64,000 nt of DNA from NCBI GenBank assembly GCA_030762935.1, contig CM060893.1, positions 9,778,001-9,842,000 of the forward strand, read 5' to 3'. The notes beneath the pieces are model-generated. The model was not told the DNA's origin. It was given only the letters and a program-made list of their open reading frames with translations, and did not search any database. Position 1 is the stretch's first letter. Each line of letters begins with the position of its first letter. The DNA is from Hymenopus coronatus. Taxonomy: Eukaryota > Arthropoda > Insecta > Mantodea > Hymenopodidae. A program made the position numbers and the translations under genes. Shown here one piece after another: positions 33,096 through 43,900 of the stretch.

Positions 33096-33312
33096 TGGTA
33101 GGTCATATTGGATGATTCATGAAATGGGTGAAATGATGCTTAAATGAGCTGAGGGTCCATAAACCTTAGAATTATAGACATTCATCTTCTCAGGACAAGG
33201 GAAAACTCCAGAAAATCCTTATCTGGGTAACTGACTATAAATGAGATTCAAACTTGGGACCTGTTGAATGTGAGACAGTCACACTACCACCATGCTGCAC
33301 AGACAGCCATAA
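33096..33312 (-). mobile_element. SINE-D, copy shared with ZNF-1 intron 2
   Basis: The reverse complement matches 15896-16118: GCATGGTGGTAG at the head, AGTTACCCAGATAAGGATTT, TTTTCCCTTGTCCTGAGAAG, CATCATTTCACCC and TATGACCTACCATG at the tail. It has the same relative position and orientation in the two genes. Confidence 0.8.
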
Positions 33313-33564
33313 TTATATTAATCTTTTAAAAACTTTGCATATTATCTTTTTCACTCAATTCCTAAAATATTTCAAGAATACATAAAACTAAATTTGCCAA
33401 TGGAACCGAAAGGAGAGTTTATTTTTTATTAAATGAAAACAAATACCTGAATACATTCTTTAGTTCTATTTTGTACCAAACAGATTTCAGCACTAGTGTA
33501 AATTCCTTTGTACTGTGTTATTTTTTGTCTTTGGCTGCATGCTGTTGAGCACCCTAAACCCCAC

Positions 33565-33629
<65 letters not shown>
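33565..33629. repeat. (CAT)n microsatellite
   Basis: About 21 uninterrupted TCA/CAT triplets, readable as polyhistidine but lying within intron 2 of ZNF-2. Not seen at the paralogous site in ZNF-1. Confidence 0.95.
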
Positions 33630-34137
33630 TTAGGATGTTATTGCATTACAATTGTTATAAAGCAGTTACATTACCTACTGTGTTTATCAACATTGAATGA
33701 TGTATTGTGATGAATGTATTTCAAATGTGGAATTCAAAGTTTTAAAAACAGCTTTCTCTATAATTATTCCAATCAAGTAATTACAATCAAAACTTATAAT
33801 TTGGTCTTGTATCTATTTGATCATGGAATAACAGAGCTGGGCTCTCTTGTCTGGGAATAAGAATTTCACAAATAATTTCAGCAAGAAATTTCAATTATTG
33901 AAATAAAACATATTCAGTAAAATATTTCTACCTGTCACTTATCCAAAGAATTAATTAAAGAACATTGTTGTAATTCACATGTTACTTAGTATGCCTCTGG
34001 TCACACTGAAAGTGTTACATGACCTGTTTATAATCCATGCAGTGTTGATGCATATCCATGTGTTTCAGTTTTATGGACAACAGTTTGGTCACTTAATTGT
34101 GGCTTTAAATACTTTAATGTACAAAATTGTGTTACAG

Positions 34138-34178
34138 GACTGGCTGGATCAGAGCATCTCTTCCGCAGAATCAATAAG
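34138..34178 (+). CDS. ZNF-2 exon 3 (41-nt microexon)
   Basis: Encodes DWLDQSISSAESI plus two bases of a split arginine codon. The acceptor is TTGTGTTACAG|GAC and the donor is TCAATAAG|GTAATA. It joins exon 2 (phase 0) to exon 4 (first base completes AGG). The upstream 150 bases also match ZNF-1, so the microexon belongs to the ancestral gene. Confidence 0.88.
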
Positions 34179-35254
34179 GTAATATCACAGTCTACTTCTC
34201 ACTTTTCCATAGTTTAATATTCTCATACATTTAAAATTTTAGTTGAGTCGATTTTGTAACACTACATCACTTACACATCACTGTCTCAAAGTCCACCATA
34301 TATCAGGATAATTCTCATACATATTCCTTGTTGACCCTTTTAGTGCCAGCTGAAATAGCAAAATGCTGTCTAAAAAATGGCAAGCAATTTTAGAGGAGAA
34401 TGCAGATTTTTAAATTATTAGTAATGAAATGAATACCAAATGCCATAGAGGGCTAATTTTTTTTTTAATTTTTATTAAACCCATTTGTCTGCTGTATAAT
34501 ATGCATTATGTGATTGAGATGTCTCTCCAATATTTTTAAAAAATTAAAAACTAAAGAAAAATTTGAAAATGAAATTAAAAATTCCAAAATAAACCATAAT
34601 TAGGAACACAACTCCTTACTACAGAAGGTTAAGGCTAATTAAATGAAAGTACAGATACTTATTTACTAGAACAGCACCCTGTTTTAGTTTTTATAATACA
34701 AAAAATGAATTCACGTAACCTGAAGACCGAAAATGAGGGGAAGGGGGGAAATCACAGAAACCCACACTCATAAGCATGATATGTAAACAACATAAAGCAG
34801 TAGGATATAAATGTAATGTAGATTACTGCACAGTTTATCACTTGTGTTTTTGCATAGCTGAATAGCTAATTCACATTGTATTCATTGTCTGGTTACTGAG
34901 GTAATCAAGGTTTGGAAATTCAATATCATTCACTTTCTTCTAATATATCATGAACTCCAACTGTTGTTCCCTCTTTGGTTCGTTGCAATGTTTCAACCAA
35001 GTGAAGATACGGTTCTGAGGTGCTGCAAAAATCCTTTCTTTATATCTTTGGCTTAGAAAGTAAATTTTTCATAGCATGATGAACATTGCACCTACAAATG
35101 CACAAATTATATAGCATGCAAATAATTCTGATGTTAGCAGCAGGTGTAGTGAATTTTTGAAACTTCTAGGATATAATCTAGCAGATGATTACTTGCATGT
35201 ACATTTTCAGTGTTCATTATTGTCAAGAAACCTCAAATGAAACATTCAGAATCT
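34179..35254. other. ZNF-2 intron 3, left part
   Basis: AT-rich, no supported feature. Could include unrecognisable upstream parts of the piggyBac-like remnant that follows. Confidence 0.4.
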
Positions 35255-35431
35255 TTTTCCAGATGAACATGCACTGCAACCTGCAAAAGGGGATCGAGGT
35301 ACAAAAAGACAGAAGTGCTGTGAATGTGGTTGTTCAAAGAATTGATATATCAAGTACAAATGTTGCAGCTGTAAGACATTTTTGTGTTTAGAACATGTCC
35401 AGCAAGTATGCACTGACTACTAATTATACTA
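35255..35431 (+). pseudogene. piggyBac-like transposase C-terminal cysteine-rich remnant
   Basis: A single frame reads KRQKCCECGCSKN, a stop (TGA), YIKYKCCSCKTFLCLEH, and ends at a stop near 35431. The spacing of Cys pairs followed by LC.EH is that of the zinc-binding C-terminal domain of piggyBac-type transposases. No DDD catalytic part is recognisable upstream, so only the tail survives. Confidence 0.6.
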
Positions 35432-36019
35432 CTGAATAAATAAATGCATCATGTTTATTATGTTAAGTGCACATTCGTAAAAACCTGTTTGTGAAAACTG
35501 TGTGCTAAGAGATTTTCACCCATAGTTTATATTGAATAAAAATAAGTTGTGTAATGCAGCAAACACAATTGTGGATTATATTTATAACTAAAAATCACAA
35601 TAACAAAATATATATACTAGTGAGAATGTACTCTTCTTAATTGTAGGTACACTTAGACTCATAAATTTGAACTGAATGAGCTAAATACACATAAACAATA
35701 TAAAGAGGTATTGGTATATGTAAGACTCTACATGACCTTTAATGTAGTAATGATCCCTGCGACCTATGCGGGGTTAAAAATAAGTCGTAAGAAAAGACTC
35801 ATAAAATTACAAAAATAAGTGACTGGAAAAGAGTGTTGGTTTAGGAAGCCTGCATTAAAAGTTAAGACAGGCAATACTGTCAAATTAAAGAAATTGTGAG
35901 ACGCAGAAGTTCACATTTTTGATAAATTTGTGTGTATATAACAAAACTACAATTTGTAAAACAATTAGAAACAATTACACACACAGAAGTATTGCATTCA
36001 ATAAATTGTCTAATGGTTA

Positions 36020-36190
36020 AAAGATGGAGGGATGGTAAATAAAATGCATGATGGGCTAATTTAAGCAAAGATACTGTAACGATCAAAATGATGGGGACAT
36101 TTTTAGGAAGGGTAAGAGAGAATTAGACAAGAAGAGGGCAGGTGCAGTCTACAAAGCAGAGTGGTAAACAATAGCTTTATGAGCTATGCA
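36020..36190 (+). other. Intron block conserved with ZNF-1 intron 3
   Basis: Aligns with the reverse complement of 10240-10410 (GGTTAAAAGATGGAGGGATG, ATTTTTAGGAA, AGGGCAGGTGCAG). It shows that the duplication extends across intron 3. Confidence 0.8.
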
Positions 36191-36354
36191 GGTACAACTT
36201 AAGGGTTAAAGTATGGGAGAGCAAAGTTATAGATGTGTTGGATTTTAGGTGTAATGTACAGTTCATTGTATTCAGTAAAGAAATTGATATTTTTCACATG
36301 ACCTAGCAAAATTGTATTATAATGTAATAAAGGGAAGACTTAAATTTTCCTTGT

Positions 36355-36630
36355 TGCCCCTCCATGATCTAGGAGTAATATGGTAGGCTCTGGTCCCCAA
36401 GGTTACAGATCCAAACTCATAAGAGGGCAATCGTGTTTTACAGGCATTAAAATTCTGGGCACAGCTTCGAATGGATGAGAAATAAGGCTGGTGATCCCAT
36501 TTTGTAGATTTATGGAATGCAAGAAGATCCTCAACCTAATAAAGAGGCATCAGAGCAATATTAAGCCTTTCATGTGCAATATACAATGAGAACCATAGAA
36601 GTTGAAAGAGCATCCATAAATGAAACTCAA
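36355..36630 (+). mobile_element. Old SINE-A copy
   Basis: A heavily diverged SINE-A: CCCTCCATGATCTAGGAGTA head, CCCAAGGTTACAGATCCAAA around the B box, AGAGCATCCATAAATGAAA tail. No target duplication is recoverable. Confidence 0.65.
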
Positions 36631-37158
36631 TTGAATTGAATTTTTTAACTTTGAACATCTTACATATAAAAAAAATATATTAACCCATTTGTAAGCATTG
36701 CCCAGATTGTTCTTGAATATCCTACTCATTAATTTTTCAGATTTCATCAGGATTTTCTTTTAGGTGCATTTCTTCTTATTGTGTTTAATGCCTGTCTTTA
36801 CTATATATGGCACTTCAGGCAAATTTTAGTTGCATCCCTCACAATTAAAAGAAATTTTGTGCACAATATATCATCTTTTTAGTATATGGTTATCTAGTTC
36901 TGTTGAGTTACTAAAGTTTTATGGCTATTATCTAAACTAGATTCAACTTTTTCCATAGATATTCAGTACCTATGTATTCTGACATTAGTTTTCGAGATTA
37001 CAATCATTATTGGAATTATGATCTAAATGAAATACACACATCTATAATACAGTTTAGTTGTTTGTCGCTAGCTTTATTGAGATAATGTGAGGATTATTTG
37101 CCTATATATATAACACATTTTGCTGTTTCTGTAATGATAAATTATATTCAAATTTCAG

Positions 37159-38212
37159 GTTATACAGAGAAGCATCCAGAGATAAATCATGTTTATTCAC
37201 TGATGTAAACTCTAAAAGTGATGAAAAATTCAATGTGATGAAGGATAGTCCTGAATTTGAAACAACCAGTAAATACAGAAAAGAAATTGATGCACCAGAA
37301 ACATCTTCAGCACAGGAAGGTGTTCACTCTGAACAACATGAAGACAGACAGATGGTCAAATCTTCAAGTTTGAAATATAATAATTTCATTCAGCAGAAGG
37401 GTATGCAGGTGCATGAGTTAAACAAGAAGAATTCTTGTTGTGATTCAAATTTGGTTGCAGATAACTGTGATACCTGTGGGAAGTGTTTCACTAGCTTGAA
37501 TGATTTGAAAAACCATAAATTGACTCATGAGGACATAAACCCACACAAGTGTGATACTTGTGGGAAGTGCTTTATTCAAATGCAACACTTGAAAAGACAT
37601 AAATTGACTCATGAAAGCATAAAACCACACAAGTGTGACAACTGTGGGAAGTGTTTTGCTGATTTAAAAGTTTTGAAAAGACATAAATTGATTCATGAGG
37701 GCACAAAGTCCTACCAGTGTCATACCTGTGGCAAATGTTTTACTTGGTTGACAGTCTTGAAAATACATAAATTGACTCATGATGGTATAAAAGCACATAA
37801 ATGTAATACTTGTGGGAAATGTTTTACTAGGTTGAATGATCTTAAAAACCATAATTTGGCTCATGAAGGCATAAAGCTACACAAGTGTGATACTTGTGGG
37901 AAGTGTTTCACTAGGTTGAATGATTTGAAAAGCCATAAACTGACTCATGAAGGCATAAAGCCACACAAATGTGATACCTGTGGAAAGTGCTTTATTCGAA
38001 TGCAACATTTGAGAAGCCATAATTTGACTCATGAAGGCATTAAGCCACACAAATGTGAGATCTGTGGGAAATCTTTTGCTAGGTCTTCACATTTGAAAAG
38101 ACATAAATTGACTCATGTAGGCATAAAGCCACACAAATGTGAGGTTTGTGGAAAGTGTTTTTCTCATTTGCAACATATGAAGAGACATAAATTGACTCAT
38201 GAAGGCATATAG
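37159..38212 (+). CDS. ZNF-2 exon 4: C2H2 zinc-finger array (9 fingers)
   Basis: The last coding exon of ZNF-2. The acceptor is AAATTTCAG|GTTATAC at 37158/37159. The exon is open throughout: LYREASRDKSCLFT, a charged linker (EIDAPETSSAQEG... matching EIGAPETSSVQKS of ZNF-1), then nine complete fingers from about 37465, and TAG at 38210-38212. With exons 2 and 3 the protein is 475 residues. Framework residues are close to ZNF-1 (HKCDTCGKCF, HKLTHEGIKPH), but helix residues differ. At -1/2/3/6 ZNF-2 uses sets such as R-N-D-N, Q-Q-H-R and R-S-H-R, so the two proteins should not bind the same site. The stop replaces the lysine of the next linker. It is likely a nuclear DNA-binding regulator of unknown target. 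Confidence 0.93.
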
Positions 38213-38690
38213 TCACAAAGTCATACCTGTGGCAAGTGTTTTGGTTATTTATAAAAACAAATTGATTCATGCGAGCATAAAGCCACACAGATATGATACT
38301 TGTGGGAAGTGTGTTATTAGGTTTGAAAATTTGAAAACGTAAATTGACTATTATGGTATCAAGCCATACAGGTGACATATGAGTGAGAAGTGTGTTACTA
38401 AATTGGCACATATGAAAACACACAAATTGTCTTATTAAGACATAAAGCCATATAAGTGTGATATAGTGGGATCTGCTTTACTGAATTATAACATTTAAAA
38501 AACCATACATTTAGATACAAAAGTATATAGCTTTACAAGTGTGATACTTGCAGAGAGTGTACTCTATTGCAGTATTTGAAAATACATAAATTGACATATG
38601 AAGGCATAAATGCCCACATTGTGATGCTTGGAAAGTGTTTTATTTGTTTGTCAAACTTGAAAATATATAAATAGAATAATGAAGGCCAAA
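38213..38690 (+). pseudogene. Six decayed zinc fingers after the ZNF-2 stop
   Basis: Downstream of the stop, finger remnants continue with shifts and stops: HTCGKCFGYL (38223), YDTCGKCVIRFENLK (38295), SEKCVTKLAHMKTHKL (38380), YKCDIVGSALLNYN (38450), YKCDTCRECTLLQYLKIHKL (38533) and LGKCFICLSNLKIYK (38625). The ancestral array had at least 15 fingers. The region probably now serves as 3' UTR. Confidence 0.85.
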
Positions 38691-40115
38691 GGCTCAAAAC
38701 TGAGAGCCTTCTAGTTATTAGGTTGATATTTGAAAACACAACTCTTGAAAACTAGTTTCAAATACCCTTAAATGGTTCACTTCTATACTCAAAACAACTC
38801 AGTCAAACATTCCAGCAGTGTTGAACCATTTGGAGCATCCTGAATTAATTTTATACAGGGAAAGTTAGTAATATTGATTTACTACATAATGTTTAATGGT
38901 TGCACTCATGTGTAGTGTTAAGGTTTTAGTTTTAACAAATGTGTAGCATTTCTAGCAGATGATGGAGATACTTGTTTACTGCACTAATCTGTTCAGCAAT
39001 TTTCAAGGTGAATGTTCCAAGGATGCATCAGTTTCATCCAGTTTATTTTTTGTTAACACTGACCTTCTAGAATGTTTCTTGTCCAACAATGAACTGAAAG
39101 CTTCAACTTTATTGACGCTCACATGATTAGTTTTTCTTGCAGGTGGTACAGAGTTTGTTAACTTTACAGCAAACTCCCTGCTCACATGGTGAGAAGATTC
39201 ATGCTTAAACTTTACAAATAAGCACACATTCTTCCACAGTTAAGTGATTCACCATTTTACTGCAGCCTCAGAAGCACCTAACTGACAATGATTGACTACA
39301 TGTGCACCTGACTCAATAACATAGAAATGGCAAAAGTGCATTTTCAGTGGGAATTGGCAGTCCAAAGTCCCTGCAGATGGTACGGGAGTAACAAAGGAGA
39401 GAAAGGCAGCGAATGGGTTACTATATAATATAATGACCCTATAAATATAAGCCCACATCAATGGATGGAAGCATACTGTAGAGGTAGAAAGTGATTGCAG
39501 AAATATTGACTAGATCATGAGGGATGGAACCATCTGAAACCATCTAGAGCACAGACTGGAACTTCTACGGCAGCTGAATAGTAAGGTAATCTATCGTAAA
39601 TTTAGATTATTTGCTTGTGAGTTTTTATATACCTGTTTTATTCTCTATTATCAAAGTTACATTTTTATAATTGAACCAAGCTACTTAAAATGCTTTTTCA
39701 ATTCTTAGCTAGGTTCCCATACTTGTAACACCTTTTCAACCCTCCCAAGTTAGGGACATGACAATACCCACCCTAAAATACTGCATATAACAACAAACAC
39801 AAAGCGCACTTACAAGTAGAACAGCATGGCCACACGCACTCATTTCCTCTCATTAAGGGCTTATGGTGGCTCATTGTGGAGAAAACTAAAATCCTGGCTA
39901 TTACTAGAATATTTCAAGCCAAACCCAAGAACTAATTGAGAATTTACCAGCACATAGAAGAAGTATCCAGTCTGTTGCAGCTGTCTGCTTAAATCTTTCA
40001 TTTTTTCAATCCAGCTAAATGCAGTAAACTCTTGGTTTTGAAGTAATAAACAGGAGAAATCGCCAGGAAATGACATGATCACATTGCCGAGAGTAAAACC
40101 CTTTCATTATATCCC
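38691..40115. other. No gene recognised
   Basis: Spacer downstream of ZNF-2. A minus-strand 74-codon frame at 39227-39003 (lysine- and serine-rich) has no family I can name and no splice support. Confidence 0.4.
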
Positions 40116-40125
40116 TTGGTGCTAT

Positions 40126-40475
40126 CCTTTTTTGATAGTGTTTTTAGTGCCTGCTTTTACTACTTTGCCACTGAAGGTGATACACTGATGACACATGGAT
40201 TGCAATGGTGGGGCCAACCAGAGAACCTGAAAATGAAATGAAATTGAGATTTATTTATAGATGCTCTAAAACTGCAGTGCTTTTCAGCATCCTATTCTAT
40301 ACTGGGCATGAAAGATAGCTTATATTTACACAGAGACCTCTGGAGAACCTAAAGAAAGCCTGCTCCTGCACCACTTTGTGGACCACAAATCCCACATACA
40401 GTTGCCTAGGTTTGAACCCAGGATGCATTGGTAAAATACAAAAGGTTTAAGCACTTGGCCATTGCGCAGCCTCTG
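40126..40475 (-). mobile_element. SINE-B (antisense) carrying a nested SINE-A
   Basis: The SINE-B tail TAGTGTTTTTAGTGCC begins near 40135. Its body continues to CCAGAGAACCTGA at 40230 and resumes at 40343 (GAGAACCTAA ... GCGCAGCC). The outer target duplication is TTGGTGCTA at 40116-40124 and 40476-40484. Confidence 0.88.
40231..40342 (-). mobile_element. SINE-A 3' fragment nested in SINE-B
   Basis: The antisense 3' third of SINE-A (TTATTTATAGATGCTCTAAA, CAGCATCCTATTCTATACTG, CAGAGACCTCT). It is flanked by the duplicated SINE-B sequence GAGAACCTGA (40221-40230) and GAGAACCTAA (40343-40352). It is a 5'-truncated insertion. Confidence 0.85.
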
Positions 40476-40589
40476 TTGGTGCTACTATTGGAAATATATA
40501 ATGCAATAATCGCAACTGCATACCTCCTGGGCAGCTGGAAACGTGCTCTGATAGCAATGGGTACAAAACCAGGGAAATCCAAGTCAAGA

Positions 40590-41020
40590 AATATCTTGCT
40601 ATAAGCTTACTAACTATATTTAAATGCTTATTGCTTCCTCATGTGATTGGACCTCTACATCCACTTATCCCAGATATACAGTTTGGATTTAAACCTAATC
40701 ATTCTTATTTTTAGCAGCTACATTGTAATGTAAATGAGCTACTCAATACCTATGAGGAAGAATCTATCTTTTTTGGCCTGTACCTTGATACAGATAAAGC
40801 TTTTGATAAAGTGTGGCTCTTATACAAAATAAAATCTATTATGTTTAGTAGTTATATCTGTAACAACATTTTCTATAAACTGCAACAGGCGTTTGTTATC
40901 TTCAGGAAAATGCAAGCACAGGCTCCTTAAAGTGGTGTACTGGCTCCATTCCTTTCCTTAACCTTGGATTTTCCAAAACTGTTCTCTCATGGTTCAGATG
41001 ATGTCCTTAGCAAAATAACT
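40590..41020 (+). pseudogene. Non-LTR reverse transcriptase palm fragment
   Basis: Broken plus-strand frames give IQFGFKPNHSYF, then FFGLYLDTDKAFDKVW with the catalytic-Asp-bearing D.DKAFD motif, then QAFVIFRKMQAQA and GVLAPFLSLTLDFPKLF, the remnant of the GVPQGSVLSPLLF block. The order fits jockey/CR1-type reverse transcriptase. Stops and shifts occur; no endonuclease domain lies nearby. Confidence 0.78.
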
Positions 41021-41315
41021 TAAATAACAGCAACCTTTTAGAAATAAAGTCCATGAGTGGTAGAAAAAATGGAGAGTGCAGATGAATCCATAGAAATTGA
41101 AAATAGTGAAATTCAGAGAGAGGAGTTCTACAAATAGTAAAATAAATTTTGCTAACAAGACGATGCCACAATCTGACATTTTGGACTAACACTAAATTAA
41201 AAATGAAACTGAAACGACACACTACTGATCTTGTGAAGAAACTAAGACACCAAATCCATCAACTCAAATTCCTAAATGTCAATATTTCACCTTTAAATTG
41301 TCTACAAAGAGACTG

Positions 41316-41559
41316 TGGTCCATGGCATGGCTGAGTAGTTAGACCTTTTACCTCTCACTAAGGCAGCCTGGGTTCAATCCCAGGTGGCTACATGTGGATT
41401 TGTGGTATACAAAATGGTGCAGGGACAGGCTTTCTCTAGGTCCTCTGGTTATCCCCACCATTGCATTCCACTGGGGCTCCATGTTCATTCCATGTGTGTT
41501 CAATCATTGCCTACAATGCCATAATAGTAAAAGTGAGCATTAAAATTTATTAAAAAAAT
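41316..41559 (+). mobile_element. SINE-B copy with 13-bp target duplication
   Basis: GGCATGGCTGAGTAGTTAGA head, GGGTTCAATCCC B box. Flanks TACAAAGAGACTG (41303-41315) and TACAAAGAAACTG (41560-41572). Confidence 0.88.
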
Positions 41560-41702
41560 TACAAAGAAACTGATCTACCTTTTGCTAATCATACCCATTT
41601 GGGTTTATGGCTATCAATTTGTAGTTCTACATCCAAAATACAAATTAACTGAATATAAACTATAATTTTGAATACTGGAAGTGGTACACTGTGAAGCTAG
41701 CA

Positions 41703-41916
41703 ATTAGTTTTTAATTGGTAGTCGAATATACACACATGTGCTTCACAAAAACTTACTTTTACGCAGAACTAGTTTCTCATGCGTGTTACATGCATTGTCT
41801 ACTGCTTTCGAAAGCAGTAGACAATGCATGTAACACGCATGCGAAACTAGTTCTGCATAAAAGTAAGTTTTTGTGAAGCACATGTGTGTATATTCGACTA
41901 CCAATTAAAAACTAAT
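41703..41916. repeat. 214-bp near-perfect palindrome
   Basis: The left arm 41703-41809 and right arm 41810-41916 are reverse complements with only a couple of mismatches (for example ACGCAG/TGCATA-side and CTCATG/GCGAAA-side). There is no loop: the axis falls in TTC|GAA. The arms contain GTAGTCGAATATACACACAT, GTGCTTCACAAAAACTTAC and GTGTTACATGCATTGTCTAC. There is no coding capacity. Could be a foldback element or a recent inverted duplication. Confidence 0.93.
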
Positions 41917-42439
41917 GAATATAAACTATTCAGAATGAGGTTCCTTGGCTATTAGCAAATCCACTTTGGTACATGCACTACATAACAATCTTGTCACACC
42001 AACAGTAGACACCACCTTCCGGTCCTGCAATACACAGCTCTTCACTTCTTTTAGTGGACATGAAAATGAAACATCAGCATACCAACAGGGAAGTGACAAC
42101 ATACAGATCTAATTTGAAATGAATTCAAACCATGCATTAGAGGGCAGCCACTAATGATGATGAAGCCTCAGAATAGACTCCTAGAGCCCATTGTGCCTCA
42201 TAAGATTGGATAAAGTGCAATGGTCCCAAAAAACCTGAACACATCCCTGATGACTACCTCTCTTATATCCTTGTGTTTCAAAAAGAAGGAATCCAGGGTT
42301 TCATATCTGTCAAAAGCAAATGCATCGCATTTACATAAAACGTGTTGGGATGTTTCAAAATCCATCTTGAATTTCCTACTTATGGTGTTCTCGATAAACT
42401 CCATTATGCATTAGTGGTTTCACAGATGATGTGCCCAAT
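41917..42439. other. No gene recognised
   Basis: Short frames on both strands near 42200-42410 do not match a family I know. Confidence 0.35.
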
Positions 42440-43900
42440 GAGACAGCCAACAACCACAGTTTTCACCTGGTTCTAGTAAGGTTCAAAACCGCCATATTGT
42501 GGTTATAAACATTTGAGCTGCGTATGGCTTTTGTAGATTACATGTGCAACCAAAAATAAGATTTTGAAGACCATATTCAGAACCTAACCAGGATATTGCA
42601 AATGCTGCAGGCAGCTAACCTGCTAGCTGAATGCAAAGAAGAGCCAATTCCTCAGCAAGGAGGTGAATTACTGGATATACAGTCTCACCATCTGGATGGC
42701 AACAGACCCAGAGAAAGCTTTTGGAGTGAGAGAAACCCCAACATTGGAAAATCCCTCTCTGGTCTGAGAAAAGAACACTGGGCACACATGTGGTCAGCAG
42801 AGGCAGAGTGCACATTCAATACTCTTAAATCAGCACAATGCAGTGCACCTGTTTCAGGATTTCATCTATCTAGTAGCAATTTTATTATGGACATTACAAT
42901 AGTGATATTGGTATTGTAAACATTTATCCTAGATCCAGGATAATTCAGGTGTGTATAATAGCCTGCTTCATCACAGGTGTATGCCATTCCTAACCAGCAG
43001 GCTAAGACCGTACAAACTACCATGTAGAATTACTCTGTTGCTTTGGTATGTTTTTGAGGCCACACAACAATCAAGGCACCATATCAAGTCAAACTTGATG
43101 AGGAAAGCCTAGGAGCCAGAGCCACTTGAACTACACAACACCTCTTCGCCCACAGCCAAACAGCATGGTTTAACAGAATATTAGGACTCAATATTGATTT
43201 GAAGAAGATTGTGACCGATCACCATACACTGGGAGGTCCGAATGCCACTCTTTATTGCCTACTGCTCTTAAACTTGTGACACCATCAGGTTGACACCAGA
43301 TTGTTCAGTCCTTGACAGGGATCTACATTTTCCATATGACGTACGTTTGGGAGTCCCCTGGAGCAAAACAGCCAGCACTCAACTACATGAAGCGTAAAAT
43401 AGCCCATTAATACATGCAGATAACCCGTGACTGGACAAAGACCTACTACGACAGGAGGTCCACAGCTGAGGTTTCTAGCAGGTGATCTGGTGAGGCTGTA
43501 TTACTCTACCAAGAGCATGGAGCACTGTCCCTTGCTTCAACAACCATGGCAAGGGCCCTTACTTTGTGAAGAGCTTTATTGATGTCATCTATCACATCCA
43601 GAAGCTGCTTGGGGGGAAGAAATGGCATATCTAGATCATCTGGCCTGATACAACGATTTTGCTACAACTAGACCTAAGGAGGGAGGAGTGGGACTATGCA
43701 CTTTGTGTACATATCTACACATAATGAACTAATGCACATGCACATGTGGCTTTCTTTACACAGCTCCGCTGATTATAAGAAGTGTGAGCAAATTCAGCAC
43801 CTGAGTGAGCCTGAGCTTACTTTAATCCTATTCCTGTAATAAATAAAGGTGCAGTAATGGCCTTAACTTCTGGAAGTTTCTTGCTCATTAATTGGGAGGT
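42440..43900 (+). mobile_element. Second gypsy-like element fragment (plus strand)
   Basis: Plus-strand order: reverse transcriptase (QNLTRILQMLQAANLLAECK, about 42570-42640); RNase H start (EAECTFNTLKSAQCSAPVSG, about 42800-42860); heavily broken integrase (43000-43400); and an integrase C-terminal GPY-like block (GDLVRLYYSTKS, QQPWQGPYFVKSFIDVIYHI, about 43470-43610). A purine tract near 43676-43697 and possible LTR sequence with AATAAATAAAGG (about 43840) follow. It is opposite in orientation to the element at 16-21 kb and not intact. Confidence 0.75.

Noticed and set aside
33515..33700. Polyhistidine protein
   Set aside because: The histidines come from the (CAT)n microsatellite in an intron; nothing else in the frame is protein-like.
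37445..38423. Minus-strand frames opposite the ZNF-2 fingers
   Set aside because: Antisense shadows of the zinc-finger repeats with no independent support.
39003..39227. Minus-strand basic protein frame
   Set aside because: No recognisable domain, no splice sites, single short frame in decayed sequence; kept only as unassigned.
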